DNA of 36,496 bases from JADHLJ01 sp038118725 (GTDB taxonomy: Bacteria; Pseudomonadota; Alphaproteobacteria; Thalassobaculales; Thalassobaculaceae): NCBI GenBank assembly GCA_038118725.1, contig JAYOIK010000055.1, positions 1 to 36,496 of the forward strand, read 5' to 3'. Under the pieces are notes generated by a model, which made no database searches, had not been told where the DNA came from, and saw only the letters and a list, made by a program, of their open reading frames with translations. Position 1 is the first letter of the stretch. Each line of letters begins with the position of its first letter. Below, piece by piece: positions 1 to 7,327 of the stretch. The translations under genes and the position numbers were made by a program.

Positions 1-2
1 TG

Positions 3-545
3 TTAGTCGTCGCCCGAGGCCGCCGCCAGTTCCCGCTCGCGCCGCGCGATGTAGTCCGCCTGGGGACCAAACCGTTCGGCGTCCTGAAACTTCTCTCGCG
101 TCCACGCGAGCAACGCCTCGTCGTCCAGCGTCATATCCCAGGTCTCGCCCGCCGGCTGTTTCACCTGCCACGGCGTATCGCGGAAAATCTCGATGCCGTT
201 CTGCTCGGGATCCTGAAAATAAACCGACCAGGTATTGCCGTGCGATGTCGGTCTCAGCTCCAGGGATTCGGCCTGTAGCCGCCCGATAAGCGCGCGCAAT
301 TCCGGCATGTCCTCGACCCGGAACGCGAGATGCGCGTGACTGTTGGACGGACCGACATCCTCGCGACCGGCGATAAACGCGACCTGATGATGCTCGGCGG
401 CTTCCTGACTTAGGAAAGTGATTTTGCGTCCGCCGCTGATCGGCCCCGCGTCGGTCACTTGAAAGCCGAGAACACGGGTATAGAAGTCCAGCATGCGTTG
501 CTCGTCGTGAACGAAAAGAACCGCGTGCGACCAGGATAGCGCCAT
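3..545 (-). CDS. VOC-family (glyoxalase/extradiol dioxygenase fold) metalloprotein
   Basis: A 180-residue protein with two betaalphabetabetabeta modules of the vicinal-oxygen-chelate superfamily. It opens with SHAVLFV and a DFYTRVLGF motif typical of glyoxalase/bleomycin-resistance/dioxygenase proteins. The likely metal ligands are all present: H7, H72 (in SHAHLAF) and E119 (in GIEIF), so it is probably an active metal-dependent enzyme. The layout resembles one-domain BphC-like ring-cleavage or glyoxalase-type enzymes; the substrate cannot be read. The charged tail after residue 125 (TPWQVKQP onward) is an extension beyond the fold. The start is fixed by a strong Shine-Dalgarno (GGAGG) 6 bases before the ATG. 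It lies 118 bp downstream of the Mur ligase gene on the same strand, so co-transcription is possible but not shown. Confidence 0.85.
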   Translation of the reverse strand: MALSWSHAVLFVHDEQRMLDFYTRVLGFQVTDAGPISGGRKITFLSQEAAEHHQVAFIAGREDVGPSNSHAHLAFRVEDMPELRALIGRLQAESLELRPTSHGNTWSVYFQDPEQNGIEIFRDTPWQVKQPAGETWDMTLDDEALLAWTREKFQDAERFGPQADYIARRERELAAASGDD

Positions 546-663
546 GATGAACCTCCAATGCGTGGTGTCGCGCGAAACCAGCGCGACCGAGCTGTCTGGT
601 TCCTATAGCACGAATAAGCGCGCCGCCGAGATCACGAACCGCCCGCTCTAGAAGAACCTCGGC

Positions 664-1977
664 CTAAAAGAACCTAAGGTCCGCCAGTGGAACGCCCAGG
701 AAAGCGCTCCTGAAATCCATCACCGAGAAAATCCCGCCCGTGACCATGAAAATCGCGTCGTCATCAATCTCCGCCTTCACACGTTCAATCAGATCTCCGA
801 TGTCATCAAACGCGCGAACCGCGGCATCGGGATTGAACGCCCGTATCTCGGCCTCGAGCGTGGTCGCGTCCATTCCCTTGTGCCGCGCCGAGAACACCAG
901 AAACTCACCCCAAGCCTCGGCGAACACGCCCAACATCTCGGCGTGGTTCTTGTCGTGGGAAATGCCCACGACGCCGATGACCCGTTTGCCCGCGAATAGT
1001 CTCCGACAGGTCGCCACCACCTCCCGGGCGGCGGCGGGCGTATGCGCGAAATCACAGATCGTCGGAGGTGCCTCCGACAAGGTCTCGAACCGCCCGATCA
1101 GCCAGACATGGTTCACCGCGTGGGAAAAGGCATCGGCCAAGTCTCGCGTTGTGACATCCGGCAAATTCATGGCTTCAACCGCGTGAAGCCCCAAGACCGC
1201 GTTGCGCGCCAGATAATCGGCTGAGGAGACGGGACGCCAGGTCATGACGTGGCTCTCGCCGCCGATGGTCGTGGAGACGTCGATCTCGCTCTCGCCCTTC
1301 CCCGCTATTCGCGTGGTCTTGGAAACGTCTATCAATCGGCGTTGGTTCAGCTCGCCATATGCCGCGGCGAACGCCGGAACCGGGTCATCAATCCAGCCGG
1401 TGAAAACCATGCCGCCAGGCTTCACAATGTCGATCTTATCGGCGGCGATTGCTTCCAGGCTCTCTCCCAGGATCTCGGTATGCTCGAGATCAACCGATGT
1501 CAGGATCCCGATACTCCCACCAAACGCACGGGTCGCGTCGAAACGGCCGCCGACCCCGGCTTCGATCACGAGAACGTCCAACGGTTCCCGGAGAAACAGA
1601 TCCGCTGCGATCAATGTCATGACCTCGAAGCCGCCGATGCCCGGAAGCTGATCGGCGATTTCGACGACGGTATCGATCGACACCGCAAGCGCCTCGTCCG
1701 ATACGTCGGCGCCATTGATCCGGAAGCGCTCGTTGAATGAATGATAGTGCGGCGACGTGAACATCCCCACGCGCCGTCCCAGATGACGCAACGCCGTCTC
1801 GAGAATATGACAGGTGCTGCCCTTGCCGTTCGAGCCCACGACATGGATCACCGGCGGGAACTCCGCGGCATGCAGGGTCTTCAGGCTTTCGAAACCACGC
1901 CGCATCCGTAGTGTGGCCAGCCCTTTTCCGTATTTCGGATAGCGCTCCACGAAATCCAGAAATGAAGAGCCCTCCAT
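664..1977 (-). CDS. FolC-like Mur ligase family protein, partner of an ATP-grasp ligase
   Basis: About 437 residues. The N-terminal ATP-binding domain carries a FolC-type P-loop (GSNGKGST, near residues 48-55), then TSPHYHSFNERFRI, EAGVGGRFDATR, DLEHTEILG and a DKIDIVKPG segment holding the lysine that is carbamylated in this family. The C-terminal domain has DFAHTPAAARE, closer to the D-(Y/F)-AHNP/AHTP motif of MurE and cyanophycin synthetase than to the DGAHNP of folate enzymes, and ends with VTGGIFSVMDFR. Mur ligases join an amino acid or peptide to a carboxylate through an acyl phosphate. The ATG overlaps the stop of the upstream ATP-grasp gene (TGATG), so the two are translationally coupled; a GTG three bases earlier is an alternative start. 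I infer an amide-forming ligase working with the ATP-grasp protein rather than ordinary dihydrofolate synthase/FPGS, but the latter is not excluded. Confidence 0.8.
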   Translation of the reverse strand: MEGSSFLDFVERYPKYGKGLATLRMRRGFESLKTLHAAEFPPVIHVVGSNGKGSTCHILETALRHLGRRVGMFTSPHYHSFNERFRINGADVSDEALAVSIDTVVEIADQLPGIGGFEVMTLIAADLFLREPLDVLVIEAGVGGRFDATRAFGGSIGILTSVDLEHTEILGESLEAIAADKIDIVKPGGMVFTGWIDDPVPAFAAAYGELNQRRLIDVSKTTRIAGKGESEIDVSTTIGGESHVMTWRPVSSADYLARNAVLGLHAVEAMNLPDVTTRDLADAFSHAVNHVWLIGRFETLSEAPPTICDFAHTPAAAREVVATCRRLFAGKRVIGVVGISHDKNHAEMLGVFAEAWGEFLVFSARHKGMDATTLEAEIRAFNPDAAVRAFDDIGDLIERVKAEIDDDAIFMVTGGIFSVMDFRSAFLGVPLADLRFF

Positions 1978-3011
1978 CACTCGAACGCCTTGATGAGGAT
2001 CTCCCGCCAGATGTCCTCCAGCAAGGTGGTCTCACCGATTGTCTCGAGTGTCGTCAGCGCCGGATTCGCGTTGATTTCGATGACAAAGGCGTCATCGCAA
2101 GGCCGGTCGCGTGGATAGACCAGATCGATCGCGCAGGCCCGCAAATGCGTCGCCTCGAATATTCTGGCGCAAAGAGCCTCTTCCTCGGCGAGGAAAGTGG
2201 TTCGGAAACTGTTGGAGGAGCCGCCGACCGAGGCGTTGGGGATCTCGCAATAGGCCAGGGTTTCGCCCGGCGCCGGGATGCTGGTCAGTGTATACCCCCG
2301 CCGCCCGAGAGTATTGGTCAGCACCGGGTTATCCCGGCTCTGCGCCGGCAGGCCTTGGCGATGCGCGAAAGCATCCGCGGCATCCAGAAGCGCTTCGACG
2401 GACCTGCTCCCATCACCGGTCAGAACCGCCGGCACGCGCTCGTAGTAGAACTTTGGCTTCCCATCGATCGCGAACAACCGCGCTTCCCGACCTGGCAAAT
2501 ATTCCTGCACGATCGCGGTGTCATAGTCCCTGGCGATGAGGTCGAAATGCGCGCGCAAGCCCCCCGCGTCCTTCACCGATCTCGCGTAACGGCCACGCGC
2601 GCCTCGGTTCGGCTTGACGAAAACCGGAAAACCGAGCTCGGTCGCGAAGGCCTCGCCATCGTCGCGATCAAAGCCGGCGGGTCTCAGATCCGCGAAGCCG
2701 TCGAGGAGAAACACAATCCGCGATTTCGGTGTCGCGATCCCCTCGGCTCGAAGCAGGTCGTGGGTATGCGCCTTGTCGGTAACGAGATTCGCGACACTGA
2801 CGCTATTGATGGGAAATCCCGAAACGTTTCCGGCGCCCACGAAGACCGTCTTGCCCGCCTTCCCCACCTTTCCCACCTGGGAGACGCGCAGAATATAACC
2901 GGAAAACGGATCCAATTGCTCGACCGAGAAACCCAGTTCGGTGGCGACTTTTTCCGCGTAATGGATATTGAGAGGCGGCTTGAACATCCCGGTTCCGAAC
3001 CCTTTTGGCAC
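1977..3011 (-). CDS. ATP-grasp ligase resembling the central domain of cyanophycin synthetase
   Basis: About 344 residues, a free-standing ATP-grasp carboxylate-amine ligase. Seen in order: a short N-terminal part (FKPPLNIHYAEKVATELGF), VTDKAHTHDLLRAEGIATP (pre-grasp region as in CphA and GshF), FVKPNRGARGRYARSV (ATP-binding lysine and glycine-rich loop), VQEYLPGREARLFAIDGK, the VPAVLTGDGSRSVEALLD segment typical of CphA-like enzymes, and VIEINANPAL (Mg-ATP ligands). Such enzymes form an acyl phosphate and add an amine. It lacks the roughly 160-residue N-terminal domain of true cyanophycin synthetase, and its Mur ligase half is a separate gene directly downstream with a one-base TGATG overlap. 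The start is uncertain: GTG at 3011 gives the full length, ATG at 2987 loses eight residues. The substrate is unknown. Confidence 0.82.
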   Translation of the reverse strand: MPKGFGTGMFKPPLNIHYAEKVATELGFSVEQLDPFSGYILRVSQVGKVGKAGKTVFVGAGNVSGFPINSVSVANLVTDKAHTHDLLRAEGIATPKSRIVFLLDGFADLRPAGFDRDDGEAFATELGFPVFVKPNRGARGRYARSVKDAGGLRAHFDLIARDYDTAIVQEYLPGREARLFAIDGKPKFYYERVPAVLTGDGSRSVEALLDAADAFAHRQGLPAQSRDNPVLTNTLGRRGYTLTSIPAPGETLAYCEIPNASVGGSSNSFRTTFLAEEEALCARIFEATHLRACAIDLVYPRDRPCDDAFVIEINANPALTTLETIGETTLLEDIWREILIKAFE

Positions 3012-3163
3012 CCCGGGATATCACACGCCCCGCGCCGCGCCGTCAAACGGCGAAACCGCCATCAATGCAAGAGAAACTGGGCGCGCGCGGCTGCTCCGTG
3101 CGATAGTGGCGCGCCGCCGCCCCGCTCCCCGGCGAAGGGAGCCGAAGACTTCGGGAGACTATC

Positions 3164-5089
3164 GTGAACGCCTCGAACACCCCGTACGGAGAATGGCCGT
3201 CGCCCATTTCCGCGCAATCCCTTACCGATGGGTCCATCGCGCTGGGCGGTGTCGTCCTGGACCGGGATCACCTCTGGTGGACCGAGGCGCGACCGTCGGA
3301 GGGAGGACGTGTCGTCATTGTCCGACGTTCGCCCGACGGCACGACCCAAGACATGATTTCCGCTCCCTACAACGCCCGCTCAAGGGTTCACGAATATGGC
3401 GGCGGCGCGGTCACGATCGCCGGTGGCGTCGCCTATTTCGTGGACTTCGCCACCCAGGCCATCCATCGGGTCGAACCAGGATCGGAGCCCCGGCGCCTAA
3501 CCGACGAAGGTCCCTGGCGTTTTGCCGCGATGATACTGGATAGCCGCGGCGAAAGGTTGATCGCGATCCGCGAGGCCCACGCCGGATCCGGGCCCCCGGT
3601 CAATGAACTCGTCGCGGTACCACTCAGCGGCGGCGAGGCGCGGGTGATCGCGTCGGGTCATGACTTTTATACCGCCCCACGGCTTTCCCCCGACGGACAA
3701 AGCCTCGCCTGGCTCACCTGGAATCTGCCGGCGATGCCCTGGGACACCACTACCTTGTGGCAAGCTAGGATTCTCGACGACGGCACGCTCGACACCCTCG
3801 TCGCGGTCGCGGGCGGCCCAGGGGAGGCCATCTATCAACCGGAATTCGCGCCGGACGGAAGCCTGCATTTCGTCTCCGACCGGGAGACGGGCTGGTGGAA
3901 CCATCACCTCGCGCGCGATGGGGAGATACACGCTCTTCACCCTGACGAGGCGGAATACGGCCTGCCCTACTGGTCGATTTCCTCGGCAACCTACACGCTC
4001 GACGAGGATGGCCGGCTCTTCACTTGCCGGATCGAAGACGGCTTCTCTCGGCTCGGCGAGCTTCGCGATGGGGTTTTCATCCCCTTCGACCTGCCCTTCA
4101 CCGAGTTTGGCGCGCCGTCCGTTTCGCCCGGCAAACTCGCGGTGATCGCGGCATCGGCGATGGAACCTTGGCGGATTATCCTTGTCGATCTCGCCAGCGG
4201 GTCATGGGAGACCATTCACCGTTCCCTCGCCGAGATCCCCGACGCGCGCTATCTTTCGGCGCCGGAAGCGATCGATTTCCCGACCGGGGAAAACGGAACG
4301 GAAATCGCGCACGCTTTTTACTATCCGCCAAGAAACGACGACGTCTCGGCTCCCTCGGGCCCGCCGCCGTTGATCGTCCGCGGCCATGGCGGCCCAACCG
4401 GCGCCGCCTCCTCGGCCTTCAGTCTCGCCACGCAATACTGGACCAGCCGCGGGTTCGCGGTCCTCGATGTCAACTATCGCGGCTCGACGGGATGGGGCCG
4501 CGCCTATCGCGAGGCCCTGTACCGCGAATGGGGAATCGCCGATGTCGAGGACGTGGTCAAGGGCGCCGAGGCCATGGTGGCGCGGGGGTTGGCGGACCCA
4601 AGCCGGCTCGCCATCCGCGGCGGTAGCGCGGGCGGTTACACCGTGCTCGCCGCCCTGGCCTTTCACGACACCTTCACCGCCGGTTGCAGCCTCTACGGGA
4701 TAGGCGATCTCGCCTCGCTCGCCGCCGACACCCACAAGTTCGAGAGCCGTTACCTGGATCAGCTCGTCGGTCCGTATCCCGAGCGCCGTGATCTCTACGA
4801 GGCCCGGTCACCGATTCATCACACCGACGGCCTATCCGCGCCCGTGGTGTTCTTCCAAGGGCTGGACGACAAGGTGGTCCCGCCGAACCAGGCCGAAGCC
4901 ATGGTCGCCGCCTTGACCGACAAGGGTGTTCCGGTCGCCTATGTCCCCTTCGAGGGCGAGGGCCACGGGTTTCGCAAGGCCGAAAACATCCGCGGCGCCC
5001 TGGAAGGCGAGTTATCCTTCTATGGCCAGATATGGGGATTCGAGCCCAACCTCGACCCGGACGCGCGGATAGAGATTGTCGGCGCGTGA
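3164..5089 (+). CDS. S9-family serine peptidase (prolyl oligopeptidase/acylaminoacyl peptidase type)
   Basis: 641 residues. The N-terminal half is a beta-propeller of WD/TolB-like blades (for example LSPDGQSLAWLTW and FAPDGSLHFVSDRETGWWN). The C-terminal half is an alpha/beta-hydrolase with the full catalytic triad: S488 in GGSAGG, D569 in GLDDKVVPP and H601 in GEGHGF. No signal peptide is seen, so it is probably cytoplasmic and cleaves short or N-blocked peptides. The GTG start follows a good Shine-Dalgarno (GGGAGA). It is transcribed divergently from the ATP-grasp/Mur ligase pair across a 152-bp gap, which makes it a candidate hydrolase for the product of that pair, but that is only inference from position. 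Confidence 0.9.
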   Translation: MNASNTPYGEWPSPISAQSLTDGSIALGGVVLDRDHLWWTEARPSEGGRVVIVRRSPDGTTQDMISAPYNARSRVHEYGGGAVTIAGGVAYFVDFATQAIHRVEPGSEPRRLTDEGPWRFAAMILDSRGERLIAIREAHAGSGPPVNELVAVPLSGGEARVIASGHDFYTAPRLSPDGQSLAWLTWNLPAMPWDTTTLWQARILDDGTLDTLVAVAGGPGEAIYQPEFAPDGSLHFVSDRETGWWNHHLARDGEIHALHPDEAEYGLPYWSISSATYTLDEDGRLFTCRIEDGFSRLGELRDGVFIPFDLPFTEFGAPSVSPGKLAVIAASAMEPWRIILVDLASGSWETIHRSLAEIPDARYLSAPEAIDFPTGENGTEIAHAFYYPPRNDDVSAPSGPPPLIVRGHGGPTGAASSAFSLATQYWTSRGFAVLDVNYRGSTGWGRAYREALYREWGIADVEDVVKGAEAMVARGLADPSRLAIRGGSAGGYTVLAALAFHDTFTAGCSLYGIGDLASLAADTHKFESRYLDQLVGPYPERRDLYEARSPIHHTDGLSAPVVFFQGLDDKVVPPNQAEAMVAALTDKGVPVAYVPFEGEGHGFRKAENIRGALEGELSFYGQIWGFEPNLDPDARIEIVGA

Positions 5090-5109
5090 CGCGCGCATTC
5101 CAGCGGTCC

Positions 5110-5203
5110 AACCAAAAGGGCTTTCGCGGATTGCGATGCAATCCACTGTCGCCCACCAGCATCTCGATTGGGGTCGCGCCTTCTTGCGAAGGCGCGGTGG
5201 TGG
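5110..5203 (-). repeat. Distal copy of a tRNA-linked hairpin-rich direct repeat
   Basis: About 94 bp, nearly identical to 5224-5316 (a one-base indel and only a few substitutions). Read on the minus strand it starts with CCACCACCG, the same bases that end tRNA-Val and its flank, then carries a 9-bp stem closed by a GCAA tetraloop (cgcgccttc...gaaggcgcg) and later a second stem, GGATTGC/GCAATCC. A 20-base spacer separates it from the proximal copy. It lies between the end of the S9 peptidase gene and the tRNA. Confidence 0.85.
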
Positions 5204-5223
5204 ACCTTTCCGAGGAAAGTTCG

Positions 5224-5316
5224 AACCAAGGGGCTTTCGCGGATTGCTATGCAATCCACTGTCGCCCGCCAGCATCTCGATTGGGGTCGCGCCTTCTTGC
5301 GAAGGCGCGGTGGTGG
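5224..5316 (-). repeat. Proximal copy of the tRNA-linked direct repeat; may also end tRNA transcription
   Basis: About 93 bp, beginning inside the 3' CCA end of tRNA-Val and running away from it on the minus strand. The stem at 5288-5309 (9 bp, 4-base loop) follows the tRNA directly and could act as a processing stop or weak terminator, but there is no T-tract. A second stem (GGATTGC/GCAATCC) lies further on. The duplication is likely fairly recent because loops as well as stems match. Confidence 0.85.
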
Positions 5317-5385
5317 GCACGACTGGGATTGAACCAGTGACCCCCTCGATGTCAACGAGGTGCTCTCCCGCTGAGCTACGCGCCC
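5311..5385 (-). tRNA. tRNA-Val (anticodon GAC)
   Basis: Read on the minus strand the gene begins GGGCGCGTAGCTCAGCGGGA. It shows a 7-bp acceptor stem (GGGCGCG with CGTGCCC, one G-U pair), a D arm with AGCTCAG, an anticodon stem CCTCG/CGAGG around loop TTGACAT (anticodon GAC, valine) and a T arm CTGG-TTCAATC-CCAG. The 3' CCA is encoded. Total length 75 bases including CCA. A promoter lies about 40 bases upstream. Confidence 0.95.
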
Positions 5386-5426
5386 ATCAAGGTCGGCAAC
5401 GGGATGGCCGACCAAAACGAAGCGTG

Positions 5427-5454
5427 GTTATAGCGAACCCCGGAGATTTGGCAA
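5427..5454 (-). promoter_or_regulatory. Probable sigma-70-type promoter of tRNA-Val
   Basis: On the minus strand TTGCCA (5449-5454) and TATAAC (5427-5432) are separated by 16 bases. Transcription would begin near 5420 and give a leader of about 35 bases before the tRNA. The rest of 5386-5525 holds no other recognisable element. Confidence 0.6.
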
Positions 5455-5525
5455 GCCCGAAACCGGTGATTAGTTACGCTTCGCGACGGGATGACAGCCC
5501 CGCGGGTTTGCTCTAAGTCTTGAAC

Positions 5526-6449
5526 ATGTCCGATAACGATCCAGTCCCGGCGACCAAAGCGCGCGAAACCGACGAAACCTGCTTGGTGATCAGTCGGCCG
5601 CGCCGTCAGACCCTTCCCTTGGTCGTGGCCTCGCCGCATAGCGGGCGGATCTACCCCGAGAGCTTTGTAGCGCGATCTCGGCTACCGCTAACGCGCCTCC
5701 GGTCCTCCGAGGATGGCTTTGTCGATGAGATTTTCGCGGCGGCGCCCACTCTCGGGGCGCCGCTATTGAGCGCGCAATTCCCTCGGGTGTTCGTCGACGT
5801 CAATCGAGAGCCCTATGAGTTGGATCCGGCGATGTTCAGCACGCCGCTACCGTCTTACGTGACGATCCGCAACGCCCGCATCGCCGCCGGACTTGGAACG
5901 ATTGCCCGAGTCGTCTCGAATGCCGAGCCCGTTTACAGCGATAAATTGACTTTCGCGGAGGCCAACCAGCGGATCAAGGACTTCTATGATCCTTATCACG
6001 AAGCGCTCGCTACCCTGATCGACGAGACGCGAGCTCTCTTCGGGTTTTGTATTCTGTTGGATTGTCATTCCATGCCATCGGGCGCCGCTCAACAACGCGG
6101 CGGCCAAGCAAGCCAGGCAAGGCTCGTCGACGCCGTGCTCGGCGATTGTCACGCAACCGCTTGCGCCCCGATTGTCACAAGCGAGGCCGAGCGGGTTTTG
6201 ACTGAATCAGGGTATCTCGTTCGCCGCAACAATCCCTATGCCGGCGGCTTTGTCACGCGGCATTACGGACGGCCTCGGGACGGAATTCACGCGCTTCAAA
6301 TAGAGCTGAACCGTGGGCTCTACATGGATGAAGCACGTATGGAACGCCTACCCGCAATCGGAAAATTGTCCGAGGACATGGCCGGCCTGATCAACAAACT
6401 CGGCGCCATCCAGCTTCCCACCATCGGTTTCGACGAAGCGGCGGAATAG
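5526..6449 (+). CDS. N-formylglutamate amidohydrolase family protein
   Basis: About 307 residues. The N-terminal VVASPHSGRIYP, the FVDVNREPYELDPAMF segment, ILLDCHSMPSG and the C-terminal LQIELNRGLYMDE are the conserved blocks of the N-formylglutamate amidohydrolase (HutG-type) family, zinc-dependent enzymes related to peptidase folds that release glutamate from N-formylglutamate at the end of one histidine-degradation route. No hutU, hutH or hutI is nearby, so a role in histidine use is not supported by context; other N-acyl amino acid substrates are possible. ATG at 5526 is chosen; a TTG at 5520 is in frame but less likely. The next gene starts 53 bp downstream on the same strand. Confidence 0.85.
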   Translation: MSDNDPVPATKARETDETCLVISRPRRQTLPLVVASPHSGRIYPESFVARSRLPLTRLRSSEDGFVDEIFAAAPTLGAPLLSAQFPRVFVDVNREPYELDPAMFSTPLPSYVTIRNARIAAGLGTIARVVSNAEPVYSDKLTFAEANQRIKDFYDPYHEALATLIDETRALFGFCILLDCHSMPSGAAQQRGGQASQARLVDAVLGDCHATACAPIVTSEAERVLTESGYLVRRNNPYAGGFVTRHYGRPRDGIHALQIELNRGLYMDEARMERLPAIGKLSEDMAGLINKLGAIQLPTIGFDEAAE

Positions 6450-6502
6450 TTTCTCGTCGATTTGGCATGTTGTTTGCTTTTCCCTTTGCAGGGAGGATAG
6501 CC

Positions 6503-7294
6503 ATGCGCTGGATACAACCATTTGCGATCTTGCTCGCCCTCATGGCGTTCACCGTCGACGCTGACGCTCTTAGCGATACCGAGCGTCGAGATGCCGCGCT
6601 TTGCGAGGCCGCGACACGTCAGGCCGAAGCCCAGGAACATTTGCCTCGAGGGCTGCTTCAAGCAATCTCACTGAAGGAATCCGGACGCTGGGACGGCGAG
6701 GCCAAGAAGAGCGTTGCCTGGCCTTGGACCGTAACCTGGGGCGGTCCAGGCGAACATTTCGCCACCCGCGCGGAAGCCATCGCGAAAGTCCGCGCGCTCC
6801 AGAAAGCCGGCAAGACCAATATCGACGTCGGTTGCATGCAGATCAATCTGCGCTACCACCCCCACGCGTTTGGATCCATCGAGGAAGCGTTTGTTCCTCA
6901 AAAGAACGCCGCTTACGCGGGTGCCCACCTGAAACAGTTGCGCGAGGACCATCATTCCTGGCATCGCGCGATCGAGCGGTATCATTCCAGCGATCCGGAA
7001 CGCGGCGCCGCCTATCGTCAGGCCGTCTACAAACTGAAATACGCCGCCGCCAGAGCCCGATTGGTGGCGACTCGTGAAGACGCGCAACTCAGCTATACGC
7101 GACGCCTGGAGGACCAAAAACGTAACTATAGGATCGCGCGAGAAGCCCGGCGCAAGCTGATCCAGGATCAACGCAAAGCCATGACCGAGCGAGAGAAGGA
7201 ACTGCGCGCCGCCTTCGAGGAACGCCGTGCCCGGGTGTTCAAGCGATGGGAAGAGATGATGCGGAAGCGACGGGAATCGGCCGAGAAATCCTGA
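6503..7294 (+). CDS. Lytic transglycosylase-like (SLT-fold) exported protein with C-terminal coiled coil
   Basis: 263 residues from ATG 6503, which has a clear Shine-Dalgarno (GGGAGGAT) 4-5 bases upstream; longer in-frame starts (from 6467) have none. An N-terminal hydrophobic signal (residues 1-23, cleavage likely after DADA) is followed by an SLT-type domain: AISLKESGRWDGE holds the candidate catalytic glutamate (E59) and GCMQINLRYH matches the family MQIN motif. Residues about 175-263 are extremely charged and helical (many R, E and K), a likely coiled coil. Lytic transglycosylases cut peptidoglycan glycan strands in the periplasm. The charged tail is unusual and may bind a partner or the cell wall. 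Confidence 0.85.
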   Translation: MRWIQPFAILLALMAFTVDADALSDTERRDAALCEAATRQAEAQEHLPRGLLQAISLKESGRWDGEAKKSVAWPWTVTWGGPGEHFATRAEAIAKVRALQKAGKTNIDVGCMQINLRYHPHAFGSIEEAFVPQKNAAYAGAHLKQLREDHHSWHRAIERYHSSDPERGAAYRQAVYKLKYAAARARLVATREDAQLSYTRRLEDQKRNYRIAREARRKLIQDQRKAMTEREKELRAAFEERRARVFKRWEEMMRKRRESAEKS

Positions 7295-7327
7295 CTATCC
7301 TTCCCAGGCGAGTTTCACGAGTACCCG

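Noticed and set aside
664..1977. Calling the Mur ligase plain folC
   Set aside because: P-loop is FolC-like but the C-terminal DFAHTP motif and the overlapping CphA-like ATP-grasp partner do not fit ordinary folate synthesis. Kept open as an alternative.
1911..3167. 418-codon plus-strand frame antisense to the ATP-grasp gene
   Set aside because: Shadow of a conserved gene, Arg-rich, no recognisable domain.
5012..5415. Small minus-strand ORFs with repeated peptide PPRLRKKARPQSRC across the tRNA-linked repeats
   Set aside because: The peptide repeat only reflects the DNA repeat; frames run through the tRNA gene and lack ribosome sites.
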